The notes: generated by a model from the letters alone, not told the origin. A stretch of 64,000 nucleotides of DNA from Dallia pectoralis (GCA_029465975.1 CM055747.1:13198838-13262837); one strand, 5' to 3'. Positions 23,566-37,020 are shown, numbered from the stretch's first letter. Numbers and translations are program-made.

Positions 23566-26500
23566 GAGGCAAGGTTCAATATACACAGATGAGGCAGGGT
23601 TCAATATACACAGATGAGGCAGGGTTCAATATACACAGACGAGGCAGGGTTCAATATACACAGACGAGACAGGGTTCAATATACACAGACGAGGCAGGGT
23701 TCAATATACATAGATGAGGCAGGGTTCAATATACGTATGAGGCAGGGTTCAATATACATAGATGAGACAGGGTTCAATATACACAGATGAGGCAGGGTTC
23801 AATATACATAGATGAGACAGGGTTCAATATACACAGATGAGGAGGGTTCAATATACACAGATGAGGCAGGGTTCAATATACAGGGTTCAGATGAGACAGG
23901 GTTCAATATACACAGATGAGGCAGGGTTCAATACACAGATGAGGCAGGGTTCAATATACACAGATGAGGCAGGGTTCAATATACACAGATGAGGCAGGGT
24001 TCAATATACACAGATGAGCAGGGTTCAATATTCATAGATGAGCAGGGTTCAATATACACAGATGAGGCAGGGTTCAATATACACAGATGAGGCAGGGTTC
24101 AATATACACAGATGAGGCAGGGTTCAATATACACAGATGAGGCAGGGTTCAATATACACAGATGAGGCAGGGTTCAATATACACAGATGAGGCAGGGTTC
24201 AATATACACAGATGAGAGGCTTCAATATATATGTATGAGGCAGGGTTCATAGATATTAGACAGATGAGGCAGTGACAGATGAGGCAGGGTTCATTATTCA
24301 TAGATGAGGCAGGGTTCAATATTCATACACAGACGAGGCAGTGTTCAATATACACAGATGAGGCAGGGTTCAATATACACAGATGAGGCAGGGTTCAATA
24401 TACACAGATGAGGCAGGGTTCAATATACACAGATGAGGCAGGGTTCAATATACACAGATGAGGCAGGGTTCAATATACACAGACGAGGCAGGGTTCAATT
24501 TACACAGATGAGGCAGGGTTCAATATACACAGATGAGGCAGGGTTCAATATACACAGATGAGGCAGGGTTCAATATACACAGATGAGGTTCAATATACAC
24601 AGATGAGGCAGGGTTCAATATACACAGATGATGAAGGGTTCAATATACATAGATGAGGCAGGGTTCAATATACACAGATGAGGCAGGGTTCAATATACAC
24701 AGATGAGGCAGGGTTCAATATACACAGATGAGACAGGCTTCAATATATATGTATGAGGCAGGGTTCAATATACATAGATGAGGCAGGGTTCAGATGAGGG
24801 GACGAGGGTTCAATATACAGATGAGGCAGGGTTCAATATACACAGATGAGGCAGGTGTTCAATATACACAGATGAGGCAGGGTTCAATATACACAGATGA
24901 GGCAGGGTTCAATATACACAGACGAGGCAGGGTTCAATATTCACAGACGAGGCAGGGTTCAATATACATAGATGAGGCAGGGTTCAATATACACAGATGA
25001 GGCAGGGTTCAATATACACAGATGAGGCAGGGTTCAATATACACAGATGAGGCAGGGTTCAATATACACAGATGAGGCAGGGTTCAATATACACAGATGA
25101 GGCAGGGTTCAATATACACAGATGAGGCAGGGTTCAATATACACAGATGAGGCAGGGTTCAATATACACAGATGAGGCAGGGTTCAATATACACAGATGA
25201 GGCAGGGTTCAATATACACAGATGAGGCAGGGTTCAATATACATAGATGAGGCAGGGTTCAATATACACAGATGAGGCAGGGTTCAATATACACAGATGA
25301 GGCAGGGTTCAATATACAGGGTTTATGAGGCAGGGTTCAATATACATGAGGCAGGGTTCAATATACACAGATGAGGCTGGGTTCAATATACACAGATGAG
25401 GCAGGGTTCAATATTCATAGACAGGGAGGCAGGGTTCAATAAACACAGATGAGGCAGTGTTCAATATTCATAGACGAGGCAGGGTTCAATATACACAGAC
25501 GAGGCAGGGTTCAATATACATAGACGAGGCAGGGTTCAATAAACACAGATGAGGCAGGGTTCAATATACACAGATGAGGCAGTGTTTAATATACACAGAT
25601 AAGGCAGGGTTCAATATACACAGACGAGGCAGGGTTCAATATACACAGACAAGGGTGGGTTCAATATACTTATGAGGCAGGGTTCAATATACACAGATGA
25701 GGCAGGGTTCAATATACACAGATGAGGCAGCGTTCAATATACTTATGAGGCAGGGTTCAATATACATAGACGAGGCTGGGTTCAATATACACAGATGAGG
25801 CTGGGTTCAATATTCATAGACGAGGCAGGGTTCAATAAACACAGATGAGGCAGTGTTCAATATTCATAGACGAGGCAGGGTTCAATATACACAGACGAGG
25901 CAGGGTTCAATATACATAGACGAGGCAGGGTTCAATAAACACAGATGAGGCAGGGTTCAATATACACAGATGAGGCAGTGTTTAATATACACAGATAAGG
26001 CAGGGTTCAATATACACAGACGAGGCAGGGTTCAATATACACAGACGAGGCAGGGTTCAATATACACAGATGAGACAGGGTTCAATATACACAGATGAGG
26101 CAGGGTTCAATATACACAGATGAGGCAGGGTTCAATATACACAGATGAGGCAGGGTTCAATATACACAGACGAGGCAGGGTTCAATATACACAGATGAGG
26201 CAGGGTTCAATATACACAGATGAGGCAGGGTTCAATATACACAGACGAGGCTGGGTTCAATATACATAGATGAGGCAGGGTTCAATATACACAGATGAGA
26301 CAGGGTTCAATATACACAGATGAGAGGGTTCAGTATACGTATGAGGCAGGGTTCAATATACATAGACGAGGCTGGGTTCAATATACATAGATGAGGCAGG
26401 GTTCAATATACACAGATGAGGCATGGTTCAATATACACAGATGAGACAGGGTTCAATATATACGTATGAGGCAGGGTTCAATATACATAGACGAGGCTGG

Positions 26501-27741
26501 GTTCAATATACATAGATGAGGCAGGGTTCAATATACACAGATGAGGCAGGGTTCAATATACACAGATGAGACTGGCTTCAATATATATGTATGAGGCAGG
26601 GTTCAATATACACAGATGAGGCAGGGTTCAATATACACAGATGAGGCAGGGTTCAATATACACAGATGAGGCAGGGTTCAATTTTCATAGATGAGGCAGG
26701 GTTCAATATACACAGATGAGGCAGGGTTCAATATACACAGATGAGGCAGGGTTCAATATTCATAGATGAGCAGGGTTCAATATACACAGATGAGGCAGGG
26801 TTCAATATACACAGATGAGGCAGTGTTCAATATACACAGATGAGGCAGGGTTCAATATACACAGATGAGGCAGGGTTCAATATACACAGACGAGGCAGGG
26901 TTCAATATTCATAGACGAGGCAGGGTTCATTATTCATAGATGAGGCAGGGTTCAATATTCATAGACGAGGCAGTGTTCAATATACACAGATGAGGCAGGG
27001 TTCAATATACACAGATGAGACAGGGTTCAATATACACAGATGAGGCAGGGTTCAATATACACAGATGAGGCAGGGTTCAATATACACAGACGAGGCAGGG
27101 TTCAATATACACAGATGAGGCAGGGTTCAATATACACAGATGAGGCAGGGTTCAATATACATAGATGAGGCAGGGTTCAATATACACAGATGAGGCAGGG
27201 TTCAATATACACAGATGAGACAGGGTTCAATATACATAGATGAGGCAGGGTTCAATATACACAGATGATGCAGGGTTCAATATACACAGATGAGGAAGTG
27301 TTCAATATACACAGATGAGGCAGGGTTCAATATACACAGATGAGGCAGGGTTCAATATACACAGATGAGGCAGGGTTCAATATTCATAGACGAGGCAGGG
27401 TTCATTATTCATAGACGAGGCAGGGTTCAATATTCATAGACGAGGCAGTGTTCAATATACACAGATGAGGCAGGGTTCAATATACACAGATGAGACAGGG
27501 TTTAATATACACAGATGAGGCAGGGTTCAATATACACAGACGAGGCAGGGTTCAATATACACAGATGAGGCAGGGTTCAATATACACAGATGAGGTAGGG
27601 TTCAATATACACAGACGAGGCTGGGTTCAACATACACAGATGAGGCAGGGTTCAATATACATAGACGAGGCTGGGTTCAATATACACAGATGAGGCTGGG
27701 TTCAATATACATAGACGAGGCAGGGTTCAATATACATAGAC
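23566..27741. repeat. 25-bp minisatellite array
   Basis: About 165 units of GAGGCAGGGTTCAATATACA then CAGAT. It is more heterogeneous than its neighbours: CAGAC, TAGAT, GAGACAGG, GAGCAGGG, TATTCATAG and truncated units occur, with scattered short insertions (for example near 23880, 24245 and 25320). Longer blocks recur, such as AAACACAGATGAGGCAGTGT with its neighbours near 25440 and 25835, showing block duplication. The small frames within it are repeat artefacts. Confidence 0.97.
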
Positions 27742-28959
27742 GTAGTGTTTTTAAAATAGTGCTTAAGCAATTGAAAAAAACTGTAGAGCTTGACTTCATG
27801 TTGTTTCATCACAACTTTACCTTTTCTCAGTCTCTCACCCATTAACTCCATCTCCTGTTCTACATTTCAAATCCCATTCCTTCGCTCTCTGAACTTTTGT
27901 CCCTCTCTCACTCTTTCTCTCTCTCTCTCTCTCTCTCAATCAGACACACTGATTCCTTGGATCTGATCTCCTTTCTCAGTCCTTCAATAATTCACAGCAT
28001 CGTTCTTTGCATGTCTGCTCTCCCAGTAGGACGTAACAGAGCCCGAGATTGAGACATGTATCACTGTATGCATGTCCGGTCACCATCAGGGCATTAGTGA
28101 AACTTGTATTGTTCATTAAATAAATAAATGTAATTAAATAATACAATAAATAAAATGAACGACATGGTCAAGAATTAGAACTGACAGCTCTACTCAGATC
28201 TTTTTCCCTCCGAACGGAAAATATTCTCTTCATTCAGGTTCCATCCGTCAGCTCGTTTGCATACAGTGAATAGTGAATTTCTACACACCCTTTGCACTTT
28301 GTCTTTTCATTCTGCCGCTTTTGCGTTACATCTTAAAAGGATTTTCATTTGATTATGAATAACTCTCATGCCAATAAATCTCCATTGTTTCAGGCTCGGT
28401 GCATTTGGTTGGGAACCATTGATGGATAAGAATTCATTCAAACCTTCTCTCCGCCACTCAAGAACACTCAGCACCTCATAGAAAGCCTTTCTGTTGTTTC
28501 TTTAGCATCGAATCGAATATAATTGGCTCATAATGAGCCGTCTGTCCCTCGGTGGGGATTTCCAGAAGACCGATGCTGTGTGTTTTTCCTGTAACCCTTT
28601 ACTCGGGCTGTGCTCCTATCACATTTCCTTTGATCTTGAAACATCTCTTCAGTCGCTGCCAGTGAGAAGCAGACCAGTAACATGATGCCTCCCAACACAA
28701 TACCTGACGGCCACGTTGTTGGGTGATACTGGATTTGACCCGGACCTGTTGGTTTTATTGTACTTGCTGTGATATCACGCTGTATCACAGATGCTTGGTT
28801 TGTTTGTAGATTATTTCACACAGACGTCCTTATGTTTGTGCAATCTGGTTAATTCCTTTGTGGTGTAAAGGGGATGCTAGTGGCTAACAGGGACCAATGT
28901 GTCTGTTAGCGACGACATAAATATGAAAGGAGCAATGGCCATATCTATCAGAATCGGTA
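27742..28959. other. unique spacer with a CT microsatellite
   Basis: Single-copy DNA; a CT-rich microsatellite lies at about 27900-27938. Frames up to 86 codons are unsupported by any recognisable domain. Confidence 0.55.
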
Positions 28960-30095
28960 GTGGTGGTGGCTAAGGGCAGTCTAGTGCTAGAGGCATATTA
29001 CTTACTGAGGCGGGGAAGAAGCTGTTCTTGTGGCGGGATGTTTTGGTCTTGATTGACCCATAGCTGTCTGCCAGAGGGGAGGGTTCTAAATACTCTGTTA
29101 CCCTGACAGGAGGGGTCTGCATTAATCTGTGCTGCCCGTCTCCGTGACCTGGTTTTGAACAGATCATTGAGGGATGGCAGCTTACATCCAGTGGTCCGAC
29201 CTAAAGAGTGGATGATGCGTTGCAGTCTGTCTTTGTGGTTGACAGTGGCTGCAGCGAATCAGAACATGACACAACCTTGAGGGTGCCAGTGCTGATGGTC
29301 AGAGGGTCCCCTACCTCACATGCTGCCTCCTATTGGAGAGAAAATCTGTGATCCATTTACATGTGGAAACGGGCACTCCCACAGTGTGGAGAGCTTATCC
29401 TGGAGGATAACTGGGATTATGGTGTTCAACGCAGAGCTGAAGTGCACAAACAGGATTCTGGCATAGGTTCCAGTGGATTCAAGATGCTGGAGAATGAAGT
29501 GGAGAGCCATGTTGATCGTGTTGTACACAGACCTGTTGGCTCTGTATGCAATGGGTCTAGTACTGGATCTGTGATGGTCTAGTACTGGATCTGTGATGGT
29601 CTAGTACTGGATCTGTGATGGTCTAGTAATGGATCTGTGATGGTCTAGTACTGGATCTGTGATGGTCTAGTACTGGATCTGTGATGGTCTATTACTGGAT
29701 CTGTGATGGTCTAGTACTGGATCTGTGATGGTCTAGTACTGAATCTGTGATGGTCTAGTACTGGATAAGTGATGGTCTAGTACTGGATCAGTGATGGTCT
29801 AGTACTGGATCAGTGATGGTCTAGTACTGGATCTGTGATGGTCTAGTATTGGATCTGTGATGGTCTAGTACTGGATCTGTGATGGTCTAGTACTGGATCT
29901 GTGATGGTCTAGTACTGGATCTGTGATGGTCTAGTACTGGATCTGTGATGGTCTAGTACTGGATCTGTGATGGTCTAGTACTGGATCTGGGATGGTCTCG
30001 AGGTGTGACAGCACCAGTCGCTCAAAGGACTTCAGATCCACAGAGGTCAGGGCCACTGGTCTGTAGTCAACAGAGGAAAACAGTTTCTGTATTAA
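28960..30095 (-). pseudogene. LINE (L2/CR1-type) reverse transcriptase remnant with an internal minisatellite
   Basis: Read on the minus strand, three pieces appear in the order of an L2/CR1-type LINE ORF2. At about 30085-30000 a piece with DYRPVALTSV..KSFERLVLSHL gives the conserved start of the RT fingers. At about 29545-29340 a piece with AYRANRSV and a TYARILFVHFSSALNTIIP block gives the following RT motif; family members normally have a D at the FxDFSSAFNT position, here replaced by H. At about 29230-28975 a C-terminal piece has LQRIIHSLGRTTG, LPSLNDLF and a frameshifted LPSG...KNSFFP tail. The FADD catalytic core between the second and third pieces is deleted. A 22-bp tandem array has grown between the first and second pieces. 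The copy is dead. Confidence 0.85.
29554..29998. repeat. 22-bp minisatellite born inside LINE RT sequence
   Basis: About 20 units of GTCTAGTACTGGATCTGTGAT plus G. Complemented, the unit encodes DPVLDH, which is the LINE's own sequence at the ITDPLLDPLQFAYRAN position: the left flank continues with AYRAN and the right flank precedes it with a SHLETI-type sequence. The unit is not a multiple of 3, so the reading frame is destroyed. Confidence 0.93.
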
Positions 30096-30248
30096 GGATA
30101 ACAAAACATATCTATTATCAAAGACACACCAGAACGGCTTTCTTAGTGATGTTGAGATGTTGTTCAAAGATCGTGGAGTGATTTTTAGGCGACCAATTGG
30201 TATGAAACATGGAGCCCAATTTCAGTCAGGCACTAGATCAGGGGAGGG
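30096..30248. other. short unique spacer
   Basis: About 150 bp between the LINE remnant and the 47-bp array; nothing recognised. Confidence 0.4.
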
Positions 30249-32465
30249 CACACACCAGGTTTGAGTTTGTAGTTAGTTGGGTATTTAGTTCAGTGGATTA
30301 CACACACCAGGTTTGGGTTTGTAATTAGTTGCGTATTTAGTTCAGTAGATTACACACACCTGGTTTGGTCTTGTAATTAGTTGGGTATTTAGTTCAGTGA
30401 TTTACATACACCTGGTGTCACGATGCTGGTACGGTGTAGCGTAATAAGCCATGTGCAGGAGCCGTATAATCCGTTCGGTAGTTTTATTTCTACACAACAA
30501 AACATAAAACAAACCGTAACCGGCGAAAAAGCTAACTGTGGCTAATGAAAATAAACATGCGCATATAGCGACTTATAGAACAATAAAAAACAGTAGCAGA
30601 CAATACACTCACCTCGAAATAACAACGTGACATTAGATTAATCCCAAGCACTCGTGAATACTATCCACCCACATGTTTTGTGTTATGTGCCCATCCTGAA
30701 CACATAACACAAAACAGCTGTACACATAACGACAAACCCGGAAGTGAAACACCGAAAACCCACGCCCCTTCACCAATCGTCACACCTGGTTTGGTAATTT
30801 GTTGGGTATTTAGTTCAGTGGATTACACACACCTGGTTTGGTAATTAGTTGGGTATTTGGTTCAGCGAATTGAACACACCTGGTTTGGTAATTAGTTGGG
30901 TATTTAAGTTGAGCGATTTGAACACACCTGGTTTGGTAATTAGTTGGGTATTTGGTTCAGCGAATTGAACACACCTGGTTTGGTTATTAGTTGGGTATTT
31001 GGTTCAGCGAATTGAACACACCTGGTATGGTAAATAGTTGGGTATTTGTTTCAGCGAATTGCACACACCTGGTTTGGTAATTAGTTGGGTATTTGGTTCA
31101 TCGAAATGAACTCACCTGGTTTGGTAATTAGTTGGGTATTTGGTTTAGCGAATTGCACACACCTGGTTTGGTAATTAGTTGGGTATTTGGTTCAGCGAAT
31201 TGAACACACCTGGTTTGGTAATTAGTTGGGTATTTGGTTCAGCGAATTGAACACACCTGGTTTGGAAATTAGTTGGGTATTTGGTTCAGCGAATTGAACA
31301 CACCTGGTTTGGTAATTAGTTGGGTATTTGGTTCAGCGAATTGCACACACCTGGTTTGGTAATTAGTTGGGTATTTGGTTCAGCGAATTGCACACACCTG
31401 GTTTGGTAATTAGTTGGGTATTTGGTTCAGCGAATTGAACACACCTGGTTTGGTAATTAGTAGGGTATTTGGTTCAGCGAATTGAACACACCTGGTTTGG
31501 TAATTAGTTGGGTATTTGGTTCAGCGAATTGAACACACCTGGTTTGGTAATTAGTTGGGTATTTGGTTCAGCGAATTGAACACACCTGGTTTGGTAATTA
31601 GTTGGGTATTTGGTTCAGCGAATTGCACACACCTGGTTTGGTAATTAGTTGGGTATTTGGTTCAGCGAATTGAACACACCTGGTTTGGTAATTAGTTGGG
31701 TATTTGGTTCAGCGAATTGAACACACCTGGTTTGGTAATTAGTTGGGTATTTGGTTCAGCGAATTGCACACACCTGGTTTGGTAATTAGTTGGGTATTTG
31801 GTTCAGCAAATTGCACACACCTGGTTTGGTAATTAGTTGGGTATTTAGTTCAGCGAATTGAACACACCTGGTTTGGTAATTAGTTGGGTATTTGGTTCAG
31901 TGAATTGCACACACCTGGTTTGGTAATTAGTTGGGTATTTGGTTCAGTGAATTGAACACACCTGGTTTGGTAATTAGTTGGGTATTGGTTCAGTAAATTG
32001 CACACACCTGGTTTGGTAATTAGTTGGGTATTTGGTTCAGTGAATTGCACACACCTGGTTTGGTAATTAGTTGGGTATTTGGTTCAGTGAATTGAACACA
32101 CCTGGTTTGGTAATTAGTTGGGTATTTGGTTCAGTGAATTGCACACACCTGGTTTGGTAATTAGTTGGGTATTTGGTTCAGTGAATTGAACACACCTGGT
32201 TTGGTAATTAGTTGGGTATTTGGTTCAGCGAATTGCACACACCTGGTTGGGTAATTAGTCGGGTATTTGGTTCAGCGAATTGAACACACCTGGTTTGGTA
32301 ATTAGTTGGGTATTTGGTTCAGTGAATTGAACACACCTGGTTTGGTAATTAGTTGGGTATTTGGTTCAGCGAATTGCACACACCTGGTTTGGTAATTAGT
32401 CGGGTATTTAGTTCAGCGAATTGAACACACCTGGTTTGGTAATTAGTTGGGTATTTAAGTTGAGC
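30249..32465. repeat. 47-bp minisatellite array, interrupted by a solo LTR
   Basis: About 35 units of 47 bp right of the LTR, containing CACACCTGGTTTGGTAATTA then GTTGGGTATTTGGTTCAGCG and AATTGAA or AATTGCA, plus three or four longer diverged units left of it (with GGTTTGGGTTTGTAATTAG). AATTGAA and AATTGCA, and GCGAAT and GTGAAT, variants are mixed in runs. A 369-bp LTR occupies 30416-30784. Confidence 0.96.
30416..30784 (-). mobile_element. solo LTR of the TGTCACG family inside the 47-bp array
   Basis: This 369-bp block begins TGTCACG and ends CGTCACA (one change from the usual CGTGACA). It is flanked on both sides by CCTGG (30411-30415 and 30785-30789), which is also the array's own sequence at that point (CACACCTGG|TTTGG). 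It shares the layout and many short blocks with the LTRs of LTR-2, such as GCCATGTGCAG, TAATCCGTTC and GCGCATAT.GCGACTTA. No interior is present, as expected after recombination between two LTRs. Sense is the minus strand by analogy. Confidence 0.9.
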
Positions 32466-32702
32466 GTTTGCTTGTTTCACATTGTTCAACATTGTTTCTA
32501 TGGGATGTCACATTAGTCCATGTAGTGAGTGTTTGTTGCTTACAGTTTTTGTCTGTTAGCTGTCGCTCTACGTAAGCTCAAGCTTTATTTTCATTAACAG
32601 TGTTTATATTTTCCGGTCAATGTTGTGTTTGGTTTTAGAATAAAACCCATTGAACAAGTTCCTGGCTCAGCTTGTGGCTTTACTTCACCCTAGTTTGTGA
32701 CA
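32466..32702 (+). mobile_element. partial, old LTR of the same superfamily (plus orientation)
   Basis: The stretch has the landmarks of the reverse complement of the solo LTR at 30416: GTGAGTGTTTGTTG, TTATTTTCATTAACAG, TTTTCCGGT, then AATAAA at 32639-32644 and CCTGGCTCAGCTTGTGGCTT. It ends GTTTGTGACA at 32702, which matches the CGTGACA terminus. The promoter half appears missing or too diverged to see; the left limit is uncertain. Confidence 0.55.
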
Positions 32703-34815
32703 CAAATAACCAAGACCCACCTATAGTGAGATATACCATGGACAGCTGTCTGACTAAATTAGGAATACAGTCCCACGCCAAACATGGGAGAACCTGCCCC
32801 TCAGAGGAGGTCATAAACATTGGGATACAGCACTGTACATTTTCGTGAATCCAAATTCTGTCTTCACGTAAGCAATGGCAGAGCTTTAACCCCCAGAGCC
32901 TGGCAACTCTGGTCCAAGATAAGAGGTTATGGGGAGCTTTGGAGACGTGCACGTGAGGCAGGTGGCGGTCGTGGTGGTTTGATCCTGACGCAGGTGCTCA
33001 TTACGACCCTCATTTGGACGGGTACTCTCGGAAGACAATTTGTGATATTCATTATCACGACATAAGACGAGCTCATTCCAGCTATCTAATCGACTAAGGC
33101 AAATGACTAACACTTGTGTTATGATTTTTACCGTGAGCTGGGAAGTTGGACTAAAGTGTTTCGTGCGGTGCTTGAGACCAAGTTGAGCGAAGCAGTTTCA
33201 ACTATTGACCCCGCCCTTAGAAATCCAAATCAGATAATACAGTCCCAGTGTGCAGCCCCCTACACACACACACACATACACACACACACACAATCCCAAG
33301 TCCCTTTACTTTTGCGCCGAAGCATATTAGCCCCAATCATCATCTGAACGTCTTTTCTATTTTGATATGGGGACATCAAACTGGAACTGAGGGGGTAGAA
33401 ATTGCAAACGAGGGGGCCAAGTCCTGTTTTGACCCCCATCCGACCCCCACCCACCCCACCTGCCTGTACCTCTCTGTATTCACAGGCTGCTGATAAACCC
33501 AAACTGCAGCACCATGTGCTATTGGTTCTTTCTCACAGATATTAGTCCGGAAAAAAAGACCAGCATGCTCTTGGATGTCTCTTCAATGAGTTGACCTATG
33601 TATCTCACTGGCACAGTACAGACTAGCACACAACTGTCCCCTGAGAAACCACTACGCCCGTCTGCTACATTCCCACCACTGGGCTCCGAAGATAAACTCC
33701 CAGAGGCGAAATCTAACAAATGCATCTGCCAATGTAACAGTATCTCTGCCGTAACAGAATATGGCACGATGTAGCACAGTCAATCTGGCTTTCCCTTAAC
33801 TATTTATTATATTAGAGTTTCGACTGGAAATGGAAGAGCTTTGTCTAGAGACATTTCTCAACACTTTATTTGACATGGTTTCGTGATTTATTGGAAAAAC
33901 AAGTTGTCAGACCACAAGACGTATAAGCCGAGCGAAAAGCAGAAGTTGGTGTGGTGGAGAGACAGGAGATGTAGGTGGTGACTGATAGCTCTGATGGGTA
34001 GGAATTAGCAGTGCAGATTTATAACTGGTATTAATTAGCACACAGGCAGGCACTTAACAGACACCAGCACACCACCCCATGAAGAACTGAGTCAACACTC
34101 AGATGTAAATGAATATTTACACAGCGCTGTACACACCATAAATTGGACTTGCATGTCACAAAGGAAGTTGCTGAGCCGCAGATGAATCACACTCACTCTC
34201 TCTCTCACCCAGTGTCTCTCTATTTCTCCCTCACCCACTGTCTCGCTCCTTTTCTCTCCCTAGTGTCTCTCATTCTCTCTCCCTTTCTCTCCCTAGTGTC
34301 TCTCTATCTCTCTCACTTCCTGGTTGTCTCTTCATCCTTCAAACATACAAATGCTGTCAACCCGCACACATAAAACTAACAGCCACACATAGAACTGTTG
34401 TGGAAGGCTGGCTGACACAAATAATTGACCCTTTATTTCTAACGCTCATTCATGTATGGGCAGGGCTTAACCTATCAGGCACACCGTGACCTTTGAACCT
34501 GAGAGAAAAGCATCTGTAGTTAACACCAATATGCATGCAATAGGAGCAATGTAACTCCAATAGGGGGAAGAGCCGAGCCGCCGCAGTACAGATACAACAC
34601 ATTATTATTACAGACACAGCACTTCAGTGTTGGCCACACCTGCAGTCTTTCAGGCAAATTCTCACAGAAAAACAGGAAATTGGACACGTCCACAAATAAT
34701 CTTTTAATAGTTAAATAATAATTAGACAGGTTTGCTTCACTGCACATCTTGTATAAAAGTCCTTCTGGTAACTGCGGTCCATGAATGTCCAGAAACTGGT
34801 AGAATTACATCCTTC
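32703..34815. other. unique DNA, no gene recognised
   Basis: About 2.1 kb without long arrays. A CA microsatellite lies at about 33262-33293 and a CT-rich tract (CTCTCTCTCACCCAGTGTCT-like repeats) at about 34190-34325. Frames of 70-90 codons on both strands have no recognisable domain. Confidence 0.55.
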
Positions 34816-35748
34816 CAACCCACATCCCAACCCACATCTCAATCCAGCCACCCACAACCAAAACCTCATCGAAACCCACATTCAAACCCACATTCAAACC
34901 CACATAATCTAGCCACCCACATCCAAACCCACATCCAAACCCACATCCTAATCCAGCCACCCACATCCAAACCCACATCCTAATCCAGCCACCCACATCC
35001 AAACCCACATCCAAACCCACATCCTAATCCAGCCACCCACATCCAAACCCACATCCTAATCCAGCCACCCACATCCAAACCCACATCCTAATCCAGCCAC
35101 CCACATCCAAACCCACATCCTAATCCAGCCACCCACATCCAAACCCACATCCAAACCCACATCCTAATCCAGCCACCCACATCCAAACCCACATCCTAAT
35201 CCAGCCACCCACATCCAAACCCACATCCTAATCCAGCCACCCACATCCAAACCCACATCCTAATCCAGCCACCCACATCCAAACCCACATCCTAATCCAG
35301 CCACCCACATCCAAACCCACATCCTAATCCAGCCACCCACATCCAAACCCACATCCTAATCCAGCCACCCACATCCAAACCCACATCCTAATCCAGCCAC
35401 CCACATCCAAACCCACATCCAAACCCACATCCTAATCCAGCCACCCACATCCAAACCCACATCCTAATCCAGCCACCCACATCCAAACCCACATCCTAAT
35501 CCAGCCACCCACATCCAAACCCACATCCTAATCCAGCCACCCACATCCAAACCCACATCCAAACCCACATCCTAATCCAGCCACCCACATCCAAACCCAC
35601 ATCCTAATCCAGCCACCCACATCCAAACCCACATCCTAATCCAGCCACCCACATCCAAACCCACATCCTAATCCAGCCACCCACATCCAAACCCACATCC
35701 TAATCCTGCCACCCACATCCAAACCCACATCCTAATCCTGCCTCCCAG
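34816..35748. repeat. 32/44-bp minisatellite array
   Basis: About 27 units of CACCCACATCCAAACCCACA then TCCTAATCCAGC (32 bp), with 44-bp units that have a second CCAAACCCACAT block. The left edge is diverged (CATTCAAACCC) and the last two units read CCTGCC, so the edges are older than the centre. Confidence 0.96.
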
Positions 35749-36250
35749 AGCACAATAATTTCATCGCCAACTCATCAGCGACCACTCAGACAGGTTCTGC
35801 TAAAGACCCGTCTCTTTCCTCTGCCGCCGTCCTTTTTGATGTCACTTTTGTGTCTCCGTGGTGACCACTATGGACCATTTGTATGGTAATAAACATCCTT
35901 ATGTAACCAAGACACCCGGGAGAAGACAGAGAGATAACACACACACATGAGTACAACATCAATGGACAATAACACTGTCATTATCACTGTGCCTGCAGTT
36001 ATAATGATCATCATTTGGGTCCAGCTTTGAAGTTGTTCCATAGTGTATTTCAAAAAGCCCGTGCGATGCCCCACACCAGCTCATGCTTAATAGATTGTGG
36101 TGGAAAGTGACCTACCCGAGTTCTGTGGAGATTTTAAACGACGTGGGTCCAAAGGCTTGATGTGTTCTGAATACTTATTAAAATGATTGGCGGACTACAA
36201 GCGTGTTGGTGGGCAAGTGTCATTTCTGTGTGTGTGTGTGCTTGTGTGTG

Positions 36251-36290
<40 letters not shown>

Positions 36291-37020
36291 TGCGTGTGTG
36301 CTTGTGTGTGCTTGCGTGGGTGTCTGTGACACTGACAGGAATCAAAATATAGGCGGTTGTGTACAGAACCAGGGAGCATCCAATCACACACACAGTCAGA
36401 GACACAGATAAAAAAATGTGGGGATGGGGTAGCCATGGCAACGGCGAGGCCCAAAGGCTAGTTACTGAAACCGAGTTAATTATGGAAAAAAGGGAGATAG
36501 CTTTATCTTTCTCCGGGGGCACCTCTTTCTCTCCATTCACTCTGTCACAGCAGTACTGTCAAGTGGCAAGAGGTTTCATATTTTTTTTTGAATGAATGGA
36601 GCGATAAACAGAAAGAGACAGAGGGGAGAAAAGCTGTGAGAAAGAAAGGAGATGATAAAATGTGAGTGTTGGCAGGGAATGTTGTTTGGTGCTGATGTTA
36701 TCCTGGATGTTAAAATCAGTGTTGACAACGGGCCTGATGAAGCCAAGTTTTTCATAACGTAGGCTGTTCACAGGGCCATCACTTCGTTAGGGGAGCTTTG
36801 TTTCTTTACCGCAATATGATCAAATATTGTTGCATTACGCTTCATGAGTGCCACATGTGGTTGCGTCCGAGTTCCATTCACCTCCAGTCAGGTTGAAGAC
36901 TAATCATCCGGGCGTTGATTCCTGTGGTCCGTTGGGTTTGGTTTCGCCATTACTGTGGCGTGTCATTCTGATTTGCCTTGTAGACTGTGAAGCGCTTGGT
37001 CATGAAGTGTAAGTACTCTG
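35749..37020. other. unique DNA with a GT microsatellite
   Basis: Single-copy DNA. An imperfect (GT)n tract at about 36226-36327 includes CGCGTGCGTG interruptions and CTTGTGTG steps, an alternating purine/pyrimidine run that can adopt Z-form. No gene recognised. Confidence 0.6.

Noticed and set aside
36134..36454. Histidine/threonine-rich frames over the GT microsatellite
   Set aside because: Low-complexity translation of dinucleotide repeats.
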